Shown here piece by piece: positions 1 through 11,764 of a stretch of 64,000 bases of DNA (its first letter is position 1; each line of letters starts with the position of its first letter). The notes under the pieces are model-generated. The model saw only the letters and a program-made list of their open reading frames with translations. It had not been told where the DNA came from and did no database searches. The stretch is taken from the NCBI GenBank assembly GCA_963576475.1, contig OY754981.1, forward strand, positions 27,504,132-27,568,131, read 5' to 3'. This DNA is from Molanna angustata (taxonomy: Eukaryota; Arthropoda; Insecta; Trichoptera; Molannidae). The position numbers and the translations under genes are program-made.

Positions 1-309
1 TTTTGGAGTAATTTCTTAATATTATTATTACTATCGTAAGCCGTTTGACTTCTGTGTCCACGATCTAGATTAGTTTTTTGAGAGAATAATGATTAAGGAA
101 TAATGGAACCAAGCAACTTGTACCATTCCTCGAAGCAAATCAAAACGAAATTATCAAAAGGGCATGTTATTTCTATAATCTCCTAATCAGGTAGTATCCC
201 ACATTCTGACATATTCACTGCTAGTAATAACTGCTACAAAAACTTGTGTATTGTTAAATTTTTAATTTGTGTACTTATTTTAATTATTTGTTTTTATCTT
301 ATTTCATAG

Positions 310-835
310 TAGTAACATATTACGTCCAATTCTAAAACTTTTTAAAAACGTTCCAGCTAAAATGGTGCGTTCCTATCCCATTTAGTCCAAGTTGATATTC
401 TATAACGTTCTAGTAAGTCACGAATTAGTTCAATTCTAGTCGAATCAACTGTCAAAACGTTTCTAATTTTAATTCACATCTAAGTGGAAGCGTACTAATT
501 ATTTTCTCACCTGTCCAGAATATGTTAGTTAAGTTGAAAACATCAGTTGTATACGGAAATACGTGTTGCATTATGTTGAAAATGAAAACCAAAGAATATT
601 AGTGCAGATCAATTGGAATGATAGGTTAGGCGACATAAACATGGCCGAACAGTGAGCAGTAGGTACGCATGCGTAGTCTGCGCTATGGACAATTTGAGTA
701 CAAATTATTATCTATGGTTCACTAATTTTGTAATTTTAGTTTTAGGAACAACGTCAGTTACGGAATACGAAATTAAGTTCAAATGTCTTTAATTCTAAAA
801 TTTAAAAACGTTCATAATTTAGTTCAAAAAGTAGC
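310..835 (+). repeat. Interspersed TIR-like repeat T, copy 1
   Basis: This segment matches 41460-42085 in order and orientation, including cgaatcaactgtcaaaacgtt, gaaaacatcagttgt, ggttaggcgaca and atggccgaacagtg. Its two ends are loosely inverted (aactttttaaaaacgttcc...ctaaaat against the 3' attctaaaatttaaaaacgtt...), suggesting a MITE. No coding frame is seen. Confidence 0.7.
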
Positions 836-1624
836 AGAAATGGACGTATCCTTTTTTCTTCCCTTTCCGTCACAAATCAAACTTAAGTGTTAACTATATT
901 TTTTGTTGTGATGTGATAGTTTAATGATCATCATCTATCGACAAATTTAATCGGTTTGTTTTTGTTTATTTCATAGTGTATGTTTTTTTTGTATATTTTA
1001 TTACACTGCGTTTGGCTCTTAAATAAATAAACAAACAAAAAAACCCAAATTGGTCTTAAAATAAACAAAGATAGCAGAATGCGGTTTAAGAACAACGCTC
1101 TAATATCCTGCTTTATTTGCCTAATTTATTTTGAAGAGATCTTATTGTTTGTGGAAATTCAATCCCTGGCAATTTCCTATCGTCGTTCGTCCTCTCAACC
1201 TCTTAGTCTGGATTATCTCCATGGTGTACCTACATATATCGCAACATAATAGACGCGCTATATATTTCTCCTTTCTCCGCGGTTGGCTTTGAGTTATATC
1301 TTTGATGATTTATAGATGGACGCCGGAGAGCCCGTTTTGAATTTTTCATTTAATTCGAATCTTCGGCTAAATGTTTCTATGTTAATTTCTATGTACAGAA
1401 TTATGGAGAAGGCCAAACTTGGATCCCTTCCTAATCTCATTCAGCAGAAAACAGAAAGTAATTTCACGTAGTTATTTAAATTCTCTCGGCGATAAATTCA
1501 GTCTGTAGATAACTGAGTGAATTAAACAACCAAAAATGATTCGGATATTAACATAGAAAATTAGGTAGGTACTTGTAAGTCATAAATTAAAGGGCTGCAA
1601 CCAATCATTTTGAATTAATTTACA

Positions 1625-2420
1625 AATACATACATACACACAATCACGCCATGACCCTTAATAGGTAAGCAGAGAGAACCGAACGCCATACTCCTCTATT
1701 TTTACTCACATTCCTGGCTTCATTTACATCCATGAATCGTCTCATACATGCTCGTCCATTGTTCAAGCTCCTTAAGTTGGCTTCTTTCAAAATATTTTTC
1801 ATATGATCATGCCATCCTTTTCTGGAGGGGCCCCTGCTTACATTCTTGTATGTGTTTTGGTCGACCCTTCATCGTTTATTCTTTCAATATGCCCAAACCA
1901 TCTCAGGGCATTCACTTTAATTTCACTTAAAATATACTTCTTTATCTTGCATTCTCTCCTTATCTCATAATTTTTTATTCTATCATAATATATCGTTCTA
2001 TTGTTATCTAATGTTAACAAATAATTTGGTCTATTTTTAATAGGTATACCCACAGAGAGGCTTTGCCTTGTGGGATTTTTGTGTGCAGTTTCTTTGTTTT
2101 GATATTATGTAAATGTGTATTCTATTTTAACCGTGTACTAAATATCAAATAAATATTACAAATTCTTCTTAGTGATCTCATTTCTACAGCATTTATTTTA
2201 ATTTCATGCGTCTTTTGCCAAGTCCATGTTTCACTGGCATACGTCAAAGTAGGCACCACGATTGCATTGTGTTATTTTATACGGCTGTATGTTACATTAT
2301 ACGGCTATTTTGACTTTCTTTGAGATGCTTGGATCGGGCATTACTGGTCTGCGTGCTCCGTTTATTATATTACCTGCCGTAACTCTTTTTTCAATATCTT
2401 TTTAAGATCTTCCTCTACTT
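1625..2420 (-). pseudogene. LINE family A fragment with an insertion
   Basis: Minus-strand translation gives 'KVNALRWFGHIERINDEGST' and, after a frame shift, 'KGWHDHMKNILKEANLRSLN' with the family 3' tail near 1640. Upstream coding ('TYASETWTWQKTHEIK'-like) lies at about 2170-2240. The two parts are separated by about 160 unrelated bases (about 2001-2163) when compared with 10350-10850. Confidence 0.75.
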
Positions 2421-2439
2421 GTATAGCCATTTTTTTAAG

Positions 2440-3040
2440 GCAATTCACCATGTAAAGAGTGCTATGTGCCAATTATTTCATGTCAGAGGAGAAAAGTTAA
2501 TTTTAATGAAAGGAATTTTGAAATAACGGACAGTACACGTGAATTATTAAGAGACAAAAGATGTTGGATATTAAGTGGAGAATGGAGATTGGTGAGTGAT
2601 TTAAATTAATTGTTTGTATATATTTTTGAAGGCGGAATTATTTTTACAGCTAAAAAATACATGATCAATTGTCTCATCCTCATCACCACACTGGCAAAGT
2701 GGGCTATTTAGTACTCTAATTCTCTACATATGGGATGCAATTGAACAATGGCCAATTCTCATTCTAGAAATACATGATATTAATCGCTTAGATATGTTTC
2801 TATTATAAAACCATGGTTTAGAGGAAATTTTTTGTTGGATACCTGCATGATAAGCAACCTTATATTTTTTTGTTTTGTACCAATTTTCATCCCATTTGAA
2901 AAGCATATTTGATTTAAGGCGGGGTAAAAGATCTGATATTGGGATTATAAAGTTATCTGGAGTTGTGCCCGAAGTAGTTCCCAATTTCGCAAGTTCATCA
3001 GCCTTTTCATTGCCCTCAATTCCCATTCGTTCTCTACTTC
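2440..3040 (-). pseudogene. RNase H-type LINE C-terminal fragment
   Basis: The minus-strand frame starts with 'GIEGNEKADELAK', the end of an RNase H domain. It continues through 'KPWFYNRNISKRLI', 'SRMRIGHCSIASH' and, past a stop, 'CQCGDEDETIDHVFFSC', a CxC...H motif. This architecture is seen in jockey/I-group LINEs of insects. Confidence 0.8.
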
Positions 3041-3059
3041 TATCTTACATGCTTATAAC

Positions 3060-3610
3060 AACCAGAAAATTTTCTGTGCATTTATAGACCTACAAAAGGC
3101 TTATGATAAAGTTGTTAGAAAAAATTTATGGGAAACACTTGCGGTTTATGGAGTGAAGACCACGCTGATACGCGCAATCGCGTCATTGCATAAGAACAGC
3201 GAAGCATGTGTTCGTGTCAACGACACAGCGCCAACGTGGTCTCTATAAATAATGGCGTTAGACAAGGGTGCGTGCTCGTGCTGTCTCCATGGATCTTCAA
3301 CCGCTACATCGATTTCTGCATAAGAGCCCTAAGGATGAAAGCATGGGTCTTAATTGAGTACTGTAATAGTGCGATATTTAATGTATACAAATGATAAAGT
3401 TCTGCTAGCAAAAAGTATGGAAGAGTTACAGTATCTTGTAAGTATGGTATATGAAGGATGCATAGGGAACGGACTGAGGATGAATGCCAGCAAATCAAAG
3501 GTTATGGTCTTTGAAAAGAGTGAAAGCAGAACAGCGTGCCAAATAAAAGTAGAGAACGAATGGCTCGAGCAAGTCGACGAATATGTCTATCTGGAAAGCA
3601 TGTTTCAACG
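3060..3610 (+). pseudogene. LINE family A reverse-transcriptase fragment
   Basis: Frames resemble an RT domain: 'FCAFIDLQKAYDKVVRKNLW', 'NNGVRQGC' and 'KVMVFEKSESRTACQIKVEN'. The YADD box is degraded to YTND, and stops and frameshifts break it into pieces. Confidence 0.8.
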
Positions 3611-5774
3611 CAATTATTTTTTTTATTTTTGTGCATATGGATACATCTAATTTTTCTTAATTTTTGTGAATGTTCGAGGCATTGCTGAAAATATGCTACA
3701 TTGTGGGTCTTCACGTGATGTAGGTACAGCTGAGCAATTGCCTATTTGTTGTAAAATAGTGGTTTAAAAATCACGAGATGTGTTATATTTTTATAAACCA
3801 AATAATATGCAGGTACGCTGATAATCATTTTTTATGGATGTTTTTCTTATGAAACCCCCAAAGCGACAGGCAGTATATAGCGTAGTCATTCCATCGCAAC
3901 TATCCTCATAATTCTTCTATAAAACTTCATAAATCCACAGATTTGTTCTACGACATGAAAACATACTAGCTTCCATTTTGTAGAACGTGTCAAGTATATA
4001 ATATTACTATCGGACCTTACTTACATGTCTTGCAGAACGTTTGACTATCGTGTGAAAATCAGAATTTACATAAATGATATAAGTATTACAATGCAATTAC
4101 ATACTTGAAATATTGTGTGTGTTTATATGTGCATAATTATTGTGTGTTCGTGTTACTGGCAAGTGTATAATTACATACGTTGGTACAATGAACACCTCAC
4201 TTGGAAGTTCTGTGCTGAGGTGTTCATTTAATCAGTTGCGTGGTATGAATAGTACATAGTATATCCTATTCTGATTCGTCTAAATTTATCCGTCTGAATT
4301 TTAGTATAAGAGAAATGTAAAAAAGTTGACTGCATTTATATGGGACTCATTACGTCACACCGCGCCGATAAAATTCTTTTATTCAAGGTCGCCAGTTGAT
4401 TTAGACGTTTTCGTAATCTGAAACTAATCAGCAGGGCTACTCACGAAGTTTATTCTAGTAAGATTAAGATCAGCTCCAGTCTTTAGCAATCTTTGAGGTT
4501 AAATCTTTTTCTTTATTTCTGGAAAATTACACATTATTACAAAAGTCAAAGTTATATGGAATATATTACCTCACTAGACCTAGGTCTGTTCTGAGGTGAT
4601 ACTATTTCTTATTAATTTTTGTCATTATGTATGTCATGGTGTATGTATGATGTATGTTGTGAATGTAATAAGTGATACTATGCAAAGGAATGTGAATATC
4701 AAGTGTGTAAGTATAAGTTGTCTCATGTATATCCTCTAAAGCATTATCATTTTGTTATTTTATGATGTAGGTCAAGTCTTTTTCTGATTCATTTCTTCCT
4801 CTATCAATGAGCCACTCGGTCACCAATTTTTTGCAAAGTTTTTCCCACTTGGGGAGACTGAATTGGCAAAGTTCGGGATTAATTTAATAATTATATTAAT
4901 TTATACAACAATCAACGACAATTTCATACTAAACGATGATATTAACAAATTTTTATGATTGAATGTAGAGAAATATTAAGATTAGGTTATGATCGAGTAC
5001 TGGTTTATACATTTTTTTAAGATTAAGGCAAGATAAGAACTTATGTAGAACGTGTCAGGAGTAGCCCCACAGAATAGGACATAGTGTATATTGTTTTTAG
5101 ATTAAATAACATAGTAATTTAGCTATTGTAATAAATGTAGGGGTTAACTATGTTTGATTTGGTGTTATAATATTTTATGTGTTTTTTTTTGTAGTTTTGT
5201 GACGTATTTTATGATTTCATAGATCCTTTTAAAATGTATTTTTGTCTGAATTCTCTGCTGTACATACATTTACAGAGTACCTTTTACAATCCAAATTTAA
5301 TTCAAGTAACATTAAAGTTTCAGGACCAAATTTAAGCTGCGGTTATCCCCGAGTTAATTTTGAATGACTGGGGTCTGTTTTATTATATTATTATTATCAT
5401 GTATTTTGAACGTCTAGTGGTCTACAGTAAATTTATTTTAGACCGCAGGAAAGCGTTTTGGTTGAAAAATCACTTTGTTTTATCTGATGTAATATAATGG
5501 TTTCAAAATTCACTCCCTACACAATACCCAATACACACTGTCTGGGAATCTTCTTCTTTTGGAACGCATGCGCGTTGTGAAGTCAAGATAATTATTTATT
5601 TATTTACATACCTTTAACAGATTAAACAACAAACAAATAAAAACATTAAATAACGCAATAAATAAAAGAGTACAAGGGTACTCGTGTGTAAAGAAATAAA
5701 CAATTGAAAGCCTATTTTTATATACCAATTTTTAACCGAATTTCAAAAATTGATTCGACGTGTAAAACGTTTTT
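3611..5774. other. Unassigned AT-rich DNA
   Basis: I see no supported gene here. A short inverted repeat (gaacacctcac...gtgctgaggtgttc, about 4190-4227) and scattered poly-T are the only structure noted. Confidence 0.5.
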
Positions 5775-6080
5775 TTTGTATGCTCAGCGATAACTCATCA
5801 CGTTGTCCGATTTCTTGTATGTTCAGCTATAACTCTTTATCACGTTGTCCGATTTCTTGTATGTTCAGCGATAACTCTTTATCACGTTGTCCGATTTTTT
5901 GTATGTTCAGCGATAAATCTTTATCACGTTGTACGATTTTTTGTATGTTCAGCCATAACTCTTTATCACGTTGTCCGATTTTTTGTATGTTCAGCTATAA
6001 CTCTTTATCACGTTGTCCGATTTTTTGTATGTTCAGCCATAACTCTTTATCACGTTGTCCGATTTTTAGTATGTTCAGTG
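5775..6080 (+). repeat. 42-bp tandem array (about 7 copies)
   Basis: The unit is roughly cgataactctttatcacgttgtccgattttttgtatgttcag. Because 42 is a multiple of three, one frame stays open for about 100 codons with a 14-residue period (SRCPI(F/S)CMFS(Y/D/H)NSL). There is no signal peptide or homology I recognise, so I treat it as a minisatellite. Confidence 0.85.
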
Positions 6081-6099
6081 ATTTTTCATTAGAAAGTGA

Positions 6100-7390
6100 G
6101 TGAACCGATTGGTCGCATTTCAAAAATAAAAGTTAAACTAAATATTCAACAGTTCTAATAAAAACAGGCAATTGAAACAAATTATATGCATCTGTTTGGT
6201 ATTATTACATTTGGGGATTTTAAAGTTGTAATAACTTTCACTTAAAACTTGTATTAACGTTATAACTTGTGCCAACAAAAATACTTTGTGAACGAAAAAT
6301 ATTTATAATATTATTTTTTCTCCGAAACAAAACTCATGCCAGCCACCCAAATATATAATTACAGATCAATATTACTAAAATACCATAAAAATGATCATAA
6401 AATACCTGTTAAAAATAAGTAGAACACCAGGCAAGTAGCATCCGGAAAATATATCGTACCTAGAGTTAATAACTAATACGGAGAACGTACGTTACAGTTT
6501 TCTATACCAACTATATTTAACAGTTTGCCATCGGACATAATTGGATTGAAGTCATATTACAAAACCAAACAAGTATGCAAAAAAAATATTTTAAACAAAT
6601 AGTGCCAATAAGCTTAACTTATTTTAATTTCATTACAGTACCTTCGACTTATATATTTTGTATTAAATCTGGTTATAGCACATACATTTTTTTACAGTGC
6701 TCCATATTTATATAGATATTTTATGTGGTTTCATTTGTATCTATATTATTACATTGTTTTACATTTTGACGTTGTTAGTTGATTAATTTGTTATTTTGTT
6801 TATATAGAAACCCACTGATAACCTAGTATGGTTATTGGGATCTTTGGTTATATTATTTTTCATGTATATTATATTCTGTTGAAATAAATATAAAAAAAAT
6901 CATTTTTCTTACAGTTTAGTTTCACGTGTGAGAGAACAACTCACATTGTGCGTATAACATTATATTATAATGTACCTATAAACTAGTTTCGAGTACATCT
7001 AGATATCTTAGATATTGATTAATGCTAGTGGATGTTGGTGGTATATTGATGTATATCGTAACTGGTTTTATCTGGCATCGTTGCTAGTTACTATCCATAT
7101 ACATACATACACTCGTATCTCGGATAAGATGTTTGTTAACTCATTGGTTACGCAAAGCAATTATATGTTGTAGGTTAACAATTTATTGTTACGAGAATAC
7201 CGTAATTTAGGGCCTTAATTTTTTTTTATATACTAAATTCTTCACTAGATGTAGGTCGTTGATATTTTTTTCAACATGGCTACGCAGGGACACCATCCCT
7301 TGGAATTTGGGTCCATTATACTCATTTGAAAAAGCGCACTGCGTAGCTTTTAGGAGGGTTAGCTATCTGCTCGGGAAGAGTTGTAGTTTT
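6100..7390. other. Unassigned AT-rich DNA
   Basis: No gene, repeat family or RNA that I can support. Long runs of A/T with no extended frames. Confidence 0.5.
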
Positions 7391-7396
7391 GTGACG

Positions 7397-7751
7397 ACAC
7401 GAAGCAATATTGTATATCACCTGATATGTGATATACAACTTTTTAGGTGAAGAAAAGGTAAAATTTAGAGTTTTTTTATAATAGCAAGAATATTAATTAT
7501 AATATTAATAAACTCAATCGGTAGATTTTCTTATTTTCTTTCGATTGAATTAGTTACTTACAATAAAAACATATAAAAGGATTTTACTAAAAATAATTTT
7601 AAAGGAAAAGTATACAAATTCAAATTTCAAAAAACTCATGCTACAAAATGAAATTGTAAATACAAAATGTTTTTTATTTTAAAGACGTATCTTTTGAGGG
7701 TACTGGGGTAATTGTTTTCAAAATATACTATATAGCCTACTATAGCCTCTT
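7397..7751 (+). repeat. Interspersed repeat R, copy 1
   Basis: It runs from acacgaagcaatattgtat to ctatatagcctactatagcctctt. A second copy at 16660-17062 has the same order of blocks (aggtaaaatttagagttttt, caaatttcaaaaaactcatg, aaagacgtatcttttgagg). The origin is unknown. Confidence 0.8.
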
Positions 7752-8195
7752 AATATTTCAATGTGAAGAAAACTTTCAAAAGGGTGTTTTCATTTTTTTA
7801 TTTACTTTTGATGTTATATACCTAGTATGTAGTTAACGCTATGTTAACTGAATATATTTATTTTGTGCATAAGTTATATGACGTCCCCTATGTATTATGT
7901 ATTTAATATATGTATCGTACATAGAATTGCTTTAATTATGTTTTTTTTTAATACTGATATTCATACTTCACTTGTTTTTTTGTCCCACATTTTACTCTAG
8001 TTGCCACCTGCTTGTTAAATAATCAATACTTGTACGTGTCTTGATAACATTTACAGACTACTCTGTACAATTTATTCACGATCTACTATCATACTATTGA
8101 TAGTTTTGCAATCTCTTCATTTTATATTTTTCATCAATTTGTATTGATGTCGGGCCACTAACGAGTATTATGCACGTTAAATATTATTTTAACAC

Positions 8196-8775
8196 GCACC
8201 TGATATAATTCTTGTTTAATAAGTGCGTGTAAGATTAATATTTGACTGTTAGTTGCCCTGGACTTGCGAGACGATAAATATCACGAGTCTCCAGAACGTT
8301 GCAACTTGTTTATTAAGTGCGTGTTAGATTAATATTTGACACAGTATCTGTTAGTTGCCCTGGACTTGCGAGACGATGAATATCACTAGTCTCCAGAACG
8401 TTGCAACTTGTTTATTAAGTGCGTGTTAGATTAATATTTGACACAGTATCTGTTAGTTGCCCTGGACTTGCGAGACGATAAATATCACGAGTCTCCAGAA
8501 CGTTGCAACTTGTTTATTAAGTGCGTGTTAGATTAATATTTGACACAGTATCTGTTAGTTGCCCTGGACTTGCGAGACGATAAATATCACGAGTCTCCAG
8601 AACGTTGCAACTTGTTTATTAAGTGCGTGTTAGATTAATATTTGACACAGTATCTGTTAGTTGCCCTGGACTTGCGAGACGATAAATATCACGAGTCTTC
8701 AGAACGTTGCAACTTGTTTATTGGGTGCGTGTTGCATTAATATATATTTGACGCAGTATCTGTTAGTTGCCAGAG
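8196..8775 (+). repeat. 102-bp tandem array derived from the SINE1 tail
   Basis: Units start at 8298, 8400, 8502, 8604 and 8706 (gttgcaacttg), an exact 102-bp period, with partial units at each end. The unit corresponds to the 3' half of SINE1 (17700-17840): tctccagaacgttgcaact...gttagttgccctggacttgcgagacg. Differences between units are few. Confidence 0.92.
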
Positions 8776-8799
8776 AAAACATATACAAAATAAAATAAA

Positions 8800-9000
8800 T
8801 ATGAAGATGTTTTGTCATATTTTAGAGACTAATGACATTAATCGTCTCGCAGACCATCGGTCTGCAATAATCGCAGACCGATTATTCACTATGACTGAAA
8901 TCATAGTGAATAATCGTGTCTCCGTCGGGTCCCAAAAACTGGCCTATTTGGGTCGGGGGGCGATCGAACACGGGACCCGGGAAATTGTTAGAAATTGCCA
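8800..9000 (-). mobile_element. Degenerate SINE1 head with two hairpins
   Basis: Inverted remnants of the tRNA-like head (gtgtctccgtcgggtc...gcgatcgaacacgggaccc) lie here. Two perfect stem-loops occur side by side: atcggtctgc/gcagaccgat and cgattattcactatga/tcatagtgaataatcg (16-bp stem, 6-base loop, 8879-8916). Confidence 0.6.
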
Positions 9001-9002
9001 TT

Positions 9003-9290
9003 TGGCAATAAACTCACTCTTCTTCTTCTTCTTCTTCTTCTTCTCCTTCTTCTTCTTTTATTAGGCCCAGGGCCTGTTTTATGCTGCATTTTCAGCCTCC
9101 TGTGATGTGGACTGCCAACTATCTCGCCATCTTTTTGGTGGGCGTCCTCGTGGTCGAGACCCCTCCGGCACGTTTTCTCGGGCTATCTTTGGGATCCTAT
9201 CTTCGGACATGCGGCTGACGTGTTCGTTCCAGTACCTTCTTCTTTGGCGCCCCCATCTTACGATGTCCTCAGCTTCGCAGATTCATAAAC
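9003..9290 (-). pseudogene. LINE family B 3' end with (GAA)n tail
   Basis: Minus-strand translation reads 'AEDIVRWGRQRRRYWNEHVS', 'GRPPKRWRDSWQSTSQEAEN' and a stop, then the A/G-rich tail seen on the plus strand as (TTC)n at 9018-9056. It is related to 25405-25542/33860-34230 and 42640-43015. Confidence 0.85.
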
Positions 9291-9299
9291 TCACTCTAT

Positions 9300-9945
9300 A
9301 CACTAATTATAAATTAATTTATTAATAATGTTTACAAAAATGTACATTATTTTGATCATGCCTCATTGGGATTATATCCCGTAATGAGGAAGGTACTTTA
9401 CAACAAAAAATATAACAATAATAGAACAAACAAATAAAGAAAACAAAATAAAAGCCATAAAAAGAAATACACAGGAATAATAACAGTAATTAGGTTATGA
9501 TCTTCAGTATACACGTACCTATGAATATAATACATCGCGTCACCATAATCTATTCTACACACCTTTGTCAAGAACTAATTACGATCAAAACAGTTTTATC
9601 AACCGCTGCTGTAATTACTATAATAATCTTAGCCCCCAGCCAGATCTATTTAATCTATCCCTACAAGCATTTAAGCAAATTCTTAATGCGCCTACAAGCA
9701 TCGGTTAGGGAAACTGTCCTTTCCCTCTCTTCCTTCTCCCATTTCATTCCTCAATTCCCAGTTTCCTAACCGTACCCCATTCCTAAACCCTTCATGATCA
9801 ATTAGACGTAAATGTATTTGTATACTCTGTGAAACATTATAATAGGCTTCTTATTAATTAATTATTAACTGTATTATATTTTATATACAAAAGCTGTTAT
9901 GTTTCCAAATAAAATAAAATAAAATAAAATAAAATAATACGATGA
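9300..9945 (+). other. Probable LINE 3' untranslated remnant ending in (AAAAT)n
   Basis: No coding frame can be assigned. An inverted repeat (cctcattgggattatatcccgtaatgagg, 9362-9390) and a terminal run of ataaaataaaataaaat (9908-9938) look like retrotransposon 3' sequence. Confidence 0.35.
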
Positions 9946-10349
9946 CATGAATCAGAGAACTGTCTTCATCGATTTTGCGACTATGCATCCACATTGTCAT
10001 TTTTTTAACAGTATATATTCATTACTGTTCTTTATTCTATGTGTAATTTGTTAAACATTTATGCTGCAAGAAAACCAAATTTTTGTTTTGATACGCTTGT
10101 ATTAAATATTGGGATCTAGAAGGTGGTGATGACTGAGGTCCGTGGCATGTAAACTTGTTGGGATATTAGTGCATTTGTGTATTTAAATTTACAGTATGAA
10201 ACTGCACGTTTAGCTAATAGGTGAAGGATTTTTAGAACATTATACTCCTCAAAGAGACGCTTGGAAGGAAATCTTATTGGAAACATAGTATAGAAAAGTG
10301 TTGAATAAATAAGCATCTCAAAGGAAGCCAAAATTGCAGTACACAATGT

Positions 10350-10850
10350 AATTAAAGTGCCTAATTTGACGTATACTAGTGAAACATGGACCTGGAAAAA
10401 GACACATGAAATTAGAATAAATGGCTGTAGAAATGAGATCAATAAGAAGAGTATGTAATATAACGATATATGATAGAATAAAAAATGAGGACATAAGGAG
10501 AGAATGCAAGATAAAGAAGGATATTATATGTAAAATGAAAGTGAATGCCTTGAGGTGGTTTGGACATATTGAAAGAATGAACGATGAACGACTGACCAAA
10601 AAAATATACATGGGTGCAAGAGATGGAGTGAATAGCAGAGGTTGCCCCAGAAAGGGATGGCATGACCATGTGAATGATATTTTGAAAGAAAGAAACATGA
10701 AAAGTTTGAACAATCGATGAACATGTATGAGACGATGCATACGATAAAGGAAGCCAGAAATGTGTGCAAAAATAGAGAAGTATGGCGATCGGTTCTCTCT
10801 GCTTACCCCGTAAGGGACATGGCGTGATGGTATGTATATATGTATTAAAT
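10350..10850 (+). pseudogene. LINE family A 3' end, best-preserved copy
   Basis: One open frame (10421-10720) reads 'MKVNALRWFGHIERMNDERL', 'YMGARDGVNSRGCPRKGW' and 'HDHVNDILKERNMKSLNNR'. The tail cggttctctctgcttaccccgtaagggacatggcgtgatggtatg ends at about 10833. It is 5'-truncated, like every other copy here. Confidence 0.88.
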
Positions 10851-11176
10851 AAATAATCAAATGTCTGACCAATTGAGCCACGAACAACGACAGTATTGTA
10901 AAGTTGAATAACTTGAAAAGAAATGCCGATATTGTTTGCGGATTTCATCCTTTCGAGGTACTAGCGCCGCGCCGCCGCGCTCAATTCGGCCGTGTCTTTG
11001 GTCCGAGTCAATTATTCCAAGTGGCGACAGGAATCTCAGCAGGGACTCTGGGTATGTAGTATCTAGGGATGCAACATCGCTAATGTTAATATCGATATTA
11101 TAATTATTAGAACCATACATAGTTATTTTATTAAAAAAAATATTGATTTGTCTAATTCTAATCATGGCAAGAAACA

Positions 11177-11450
11177 TGTTGTGAATTAAAGATTAAAAGA
11201 CTTTGGCATTCTCGGAAATAATAATATAACCGTTCATTATGTCGGTCACTGGCATTAAGGTATTAATTTAGGTATATTAGATTTATCGAAAAAATGCAAA
11301 AAATCTGTAATAATAAATACATGCAGAATCGTAAAAGACTTTAAGACTTTAAATATTTTAAGTAAGGAATATTATGATTAATAGGTATAATATAGGCACC
11401 TCTTCAGAGCCTAATCTTTTGACATGTTAAGTATCTGTATGAGAGAATTA
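11177..11450 (-). repeat. Host interspersed repeat H, diverged inverted copy
   Basis: The reverse complement reads cagatacttaacatgtcaaaagattaggctctgaagaggt... and ends near ccagtgaccgacataatgaacg. It parallels 19167-19485, with internal differences around the Harbinger target position. Confidence 0.7.
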
Positions 11451-11647
11451 TTCCAAATTGAAGCCTCAATTTTTTTAGAACGGAAAATATGTAAGTATTT
11501 ATTTCTAAGGAAAAAAAATAAAAATACTAATTTGGACAACTTGGTGCCTAATAATATTTCATTGCTATTTTATCAATTGCATCTTCATTGACAGAAGTTT
11601 ATAAAAACATGTGAAATTCTGATGGTGCTATTCTACTGGTATCATCG

Positions 11648-11764
11648 ATGTTTTTTTTTGTTTCAACATTGATGTATTTTGTTTCAACTTCGATGTTTTT
11701 TGTTCCAACATCAATGTTTTTACTTTCAACGTCGATATTTTTTATTTCAACATTGATGTTTCGT
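11648..11764 (+). repeat. 27-bp tandem repeat
   Basis: Imperfect copies of atgttttttgtttcaacatcg repeat with 27-bp spacing, so one frame shows a nine-residue period (MFFVSTS-like). No gene is inferred. Confidence 0.75.

Noticed and set aside
10318..10948. Long minus-strand frames opposite the LINE at 10350-10850
   Set aside because: They are shadows of the LINE family A coding strand.
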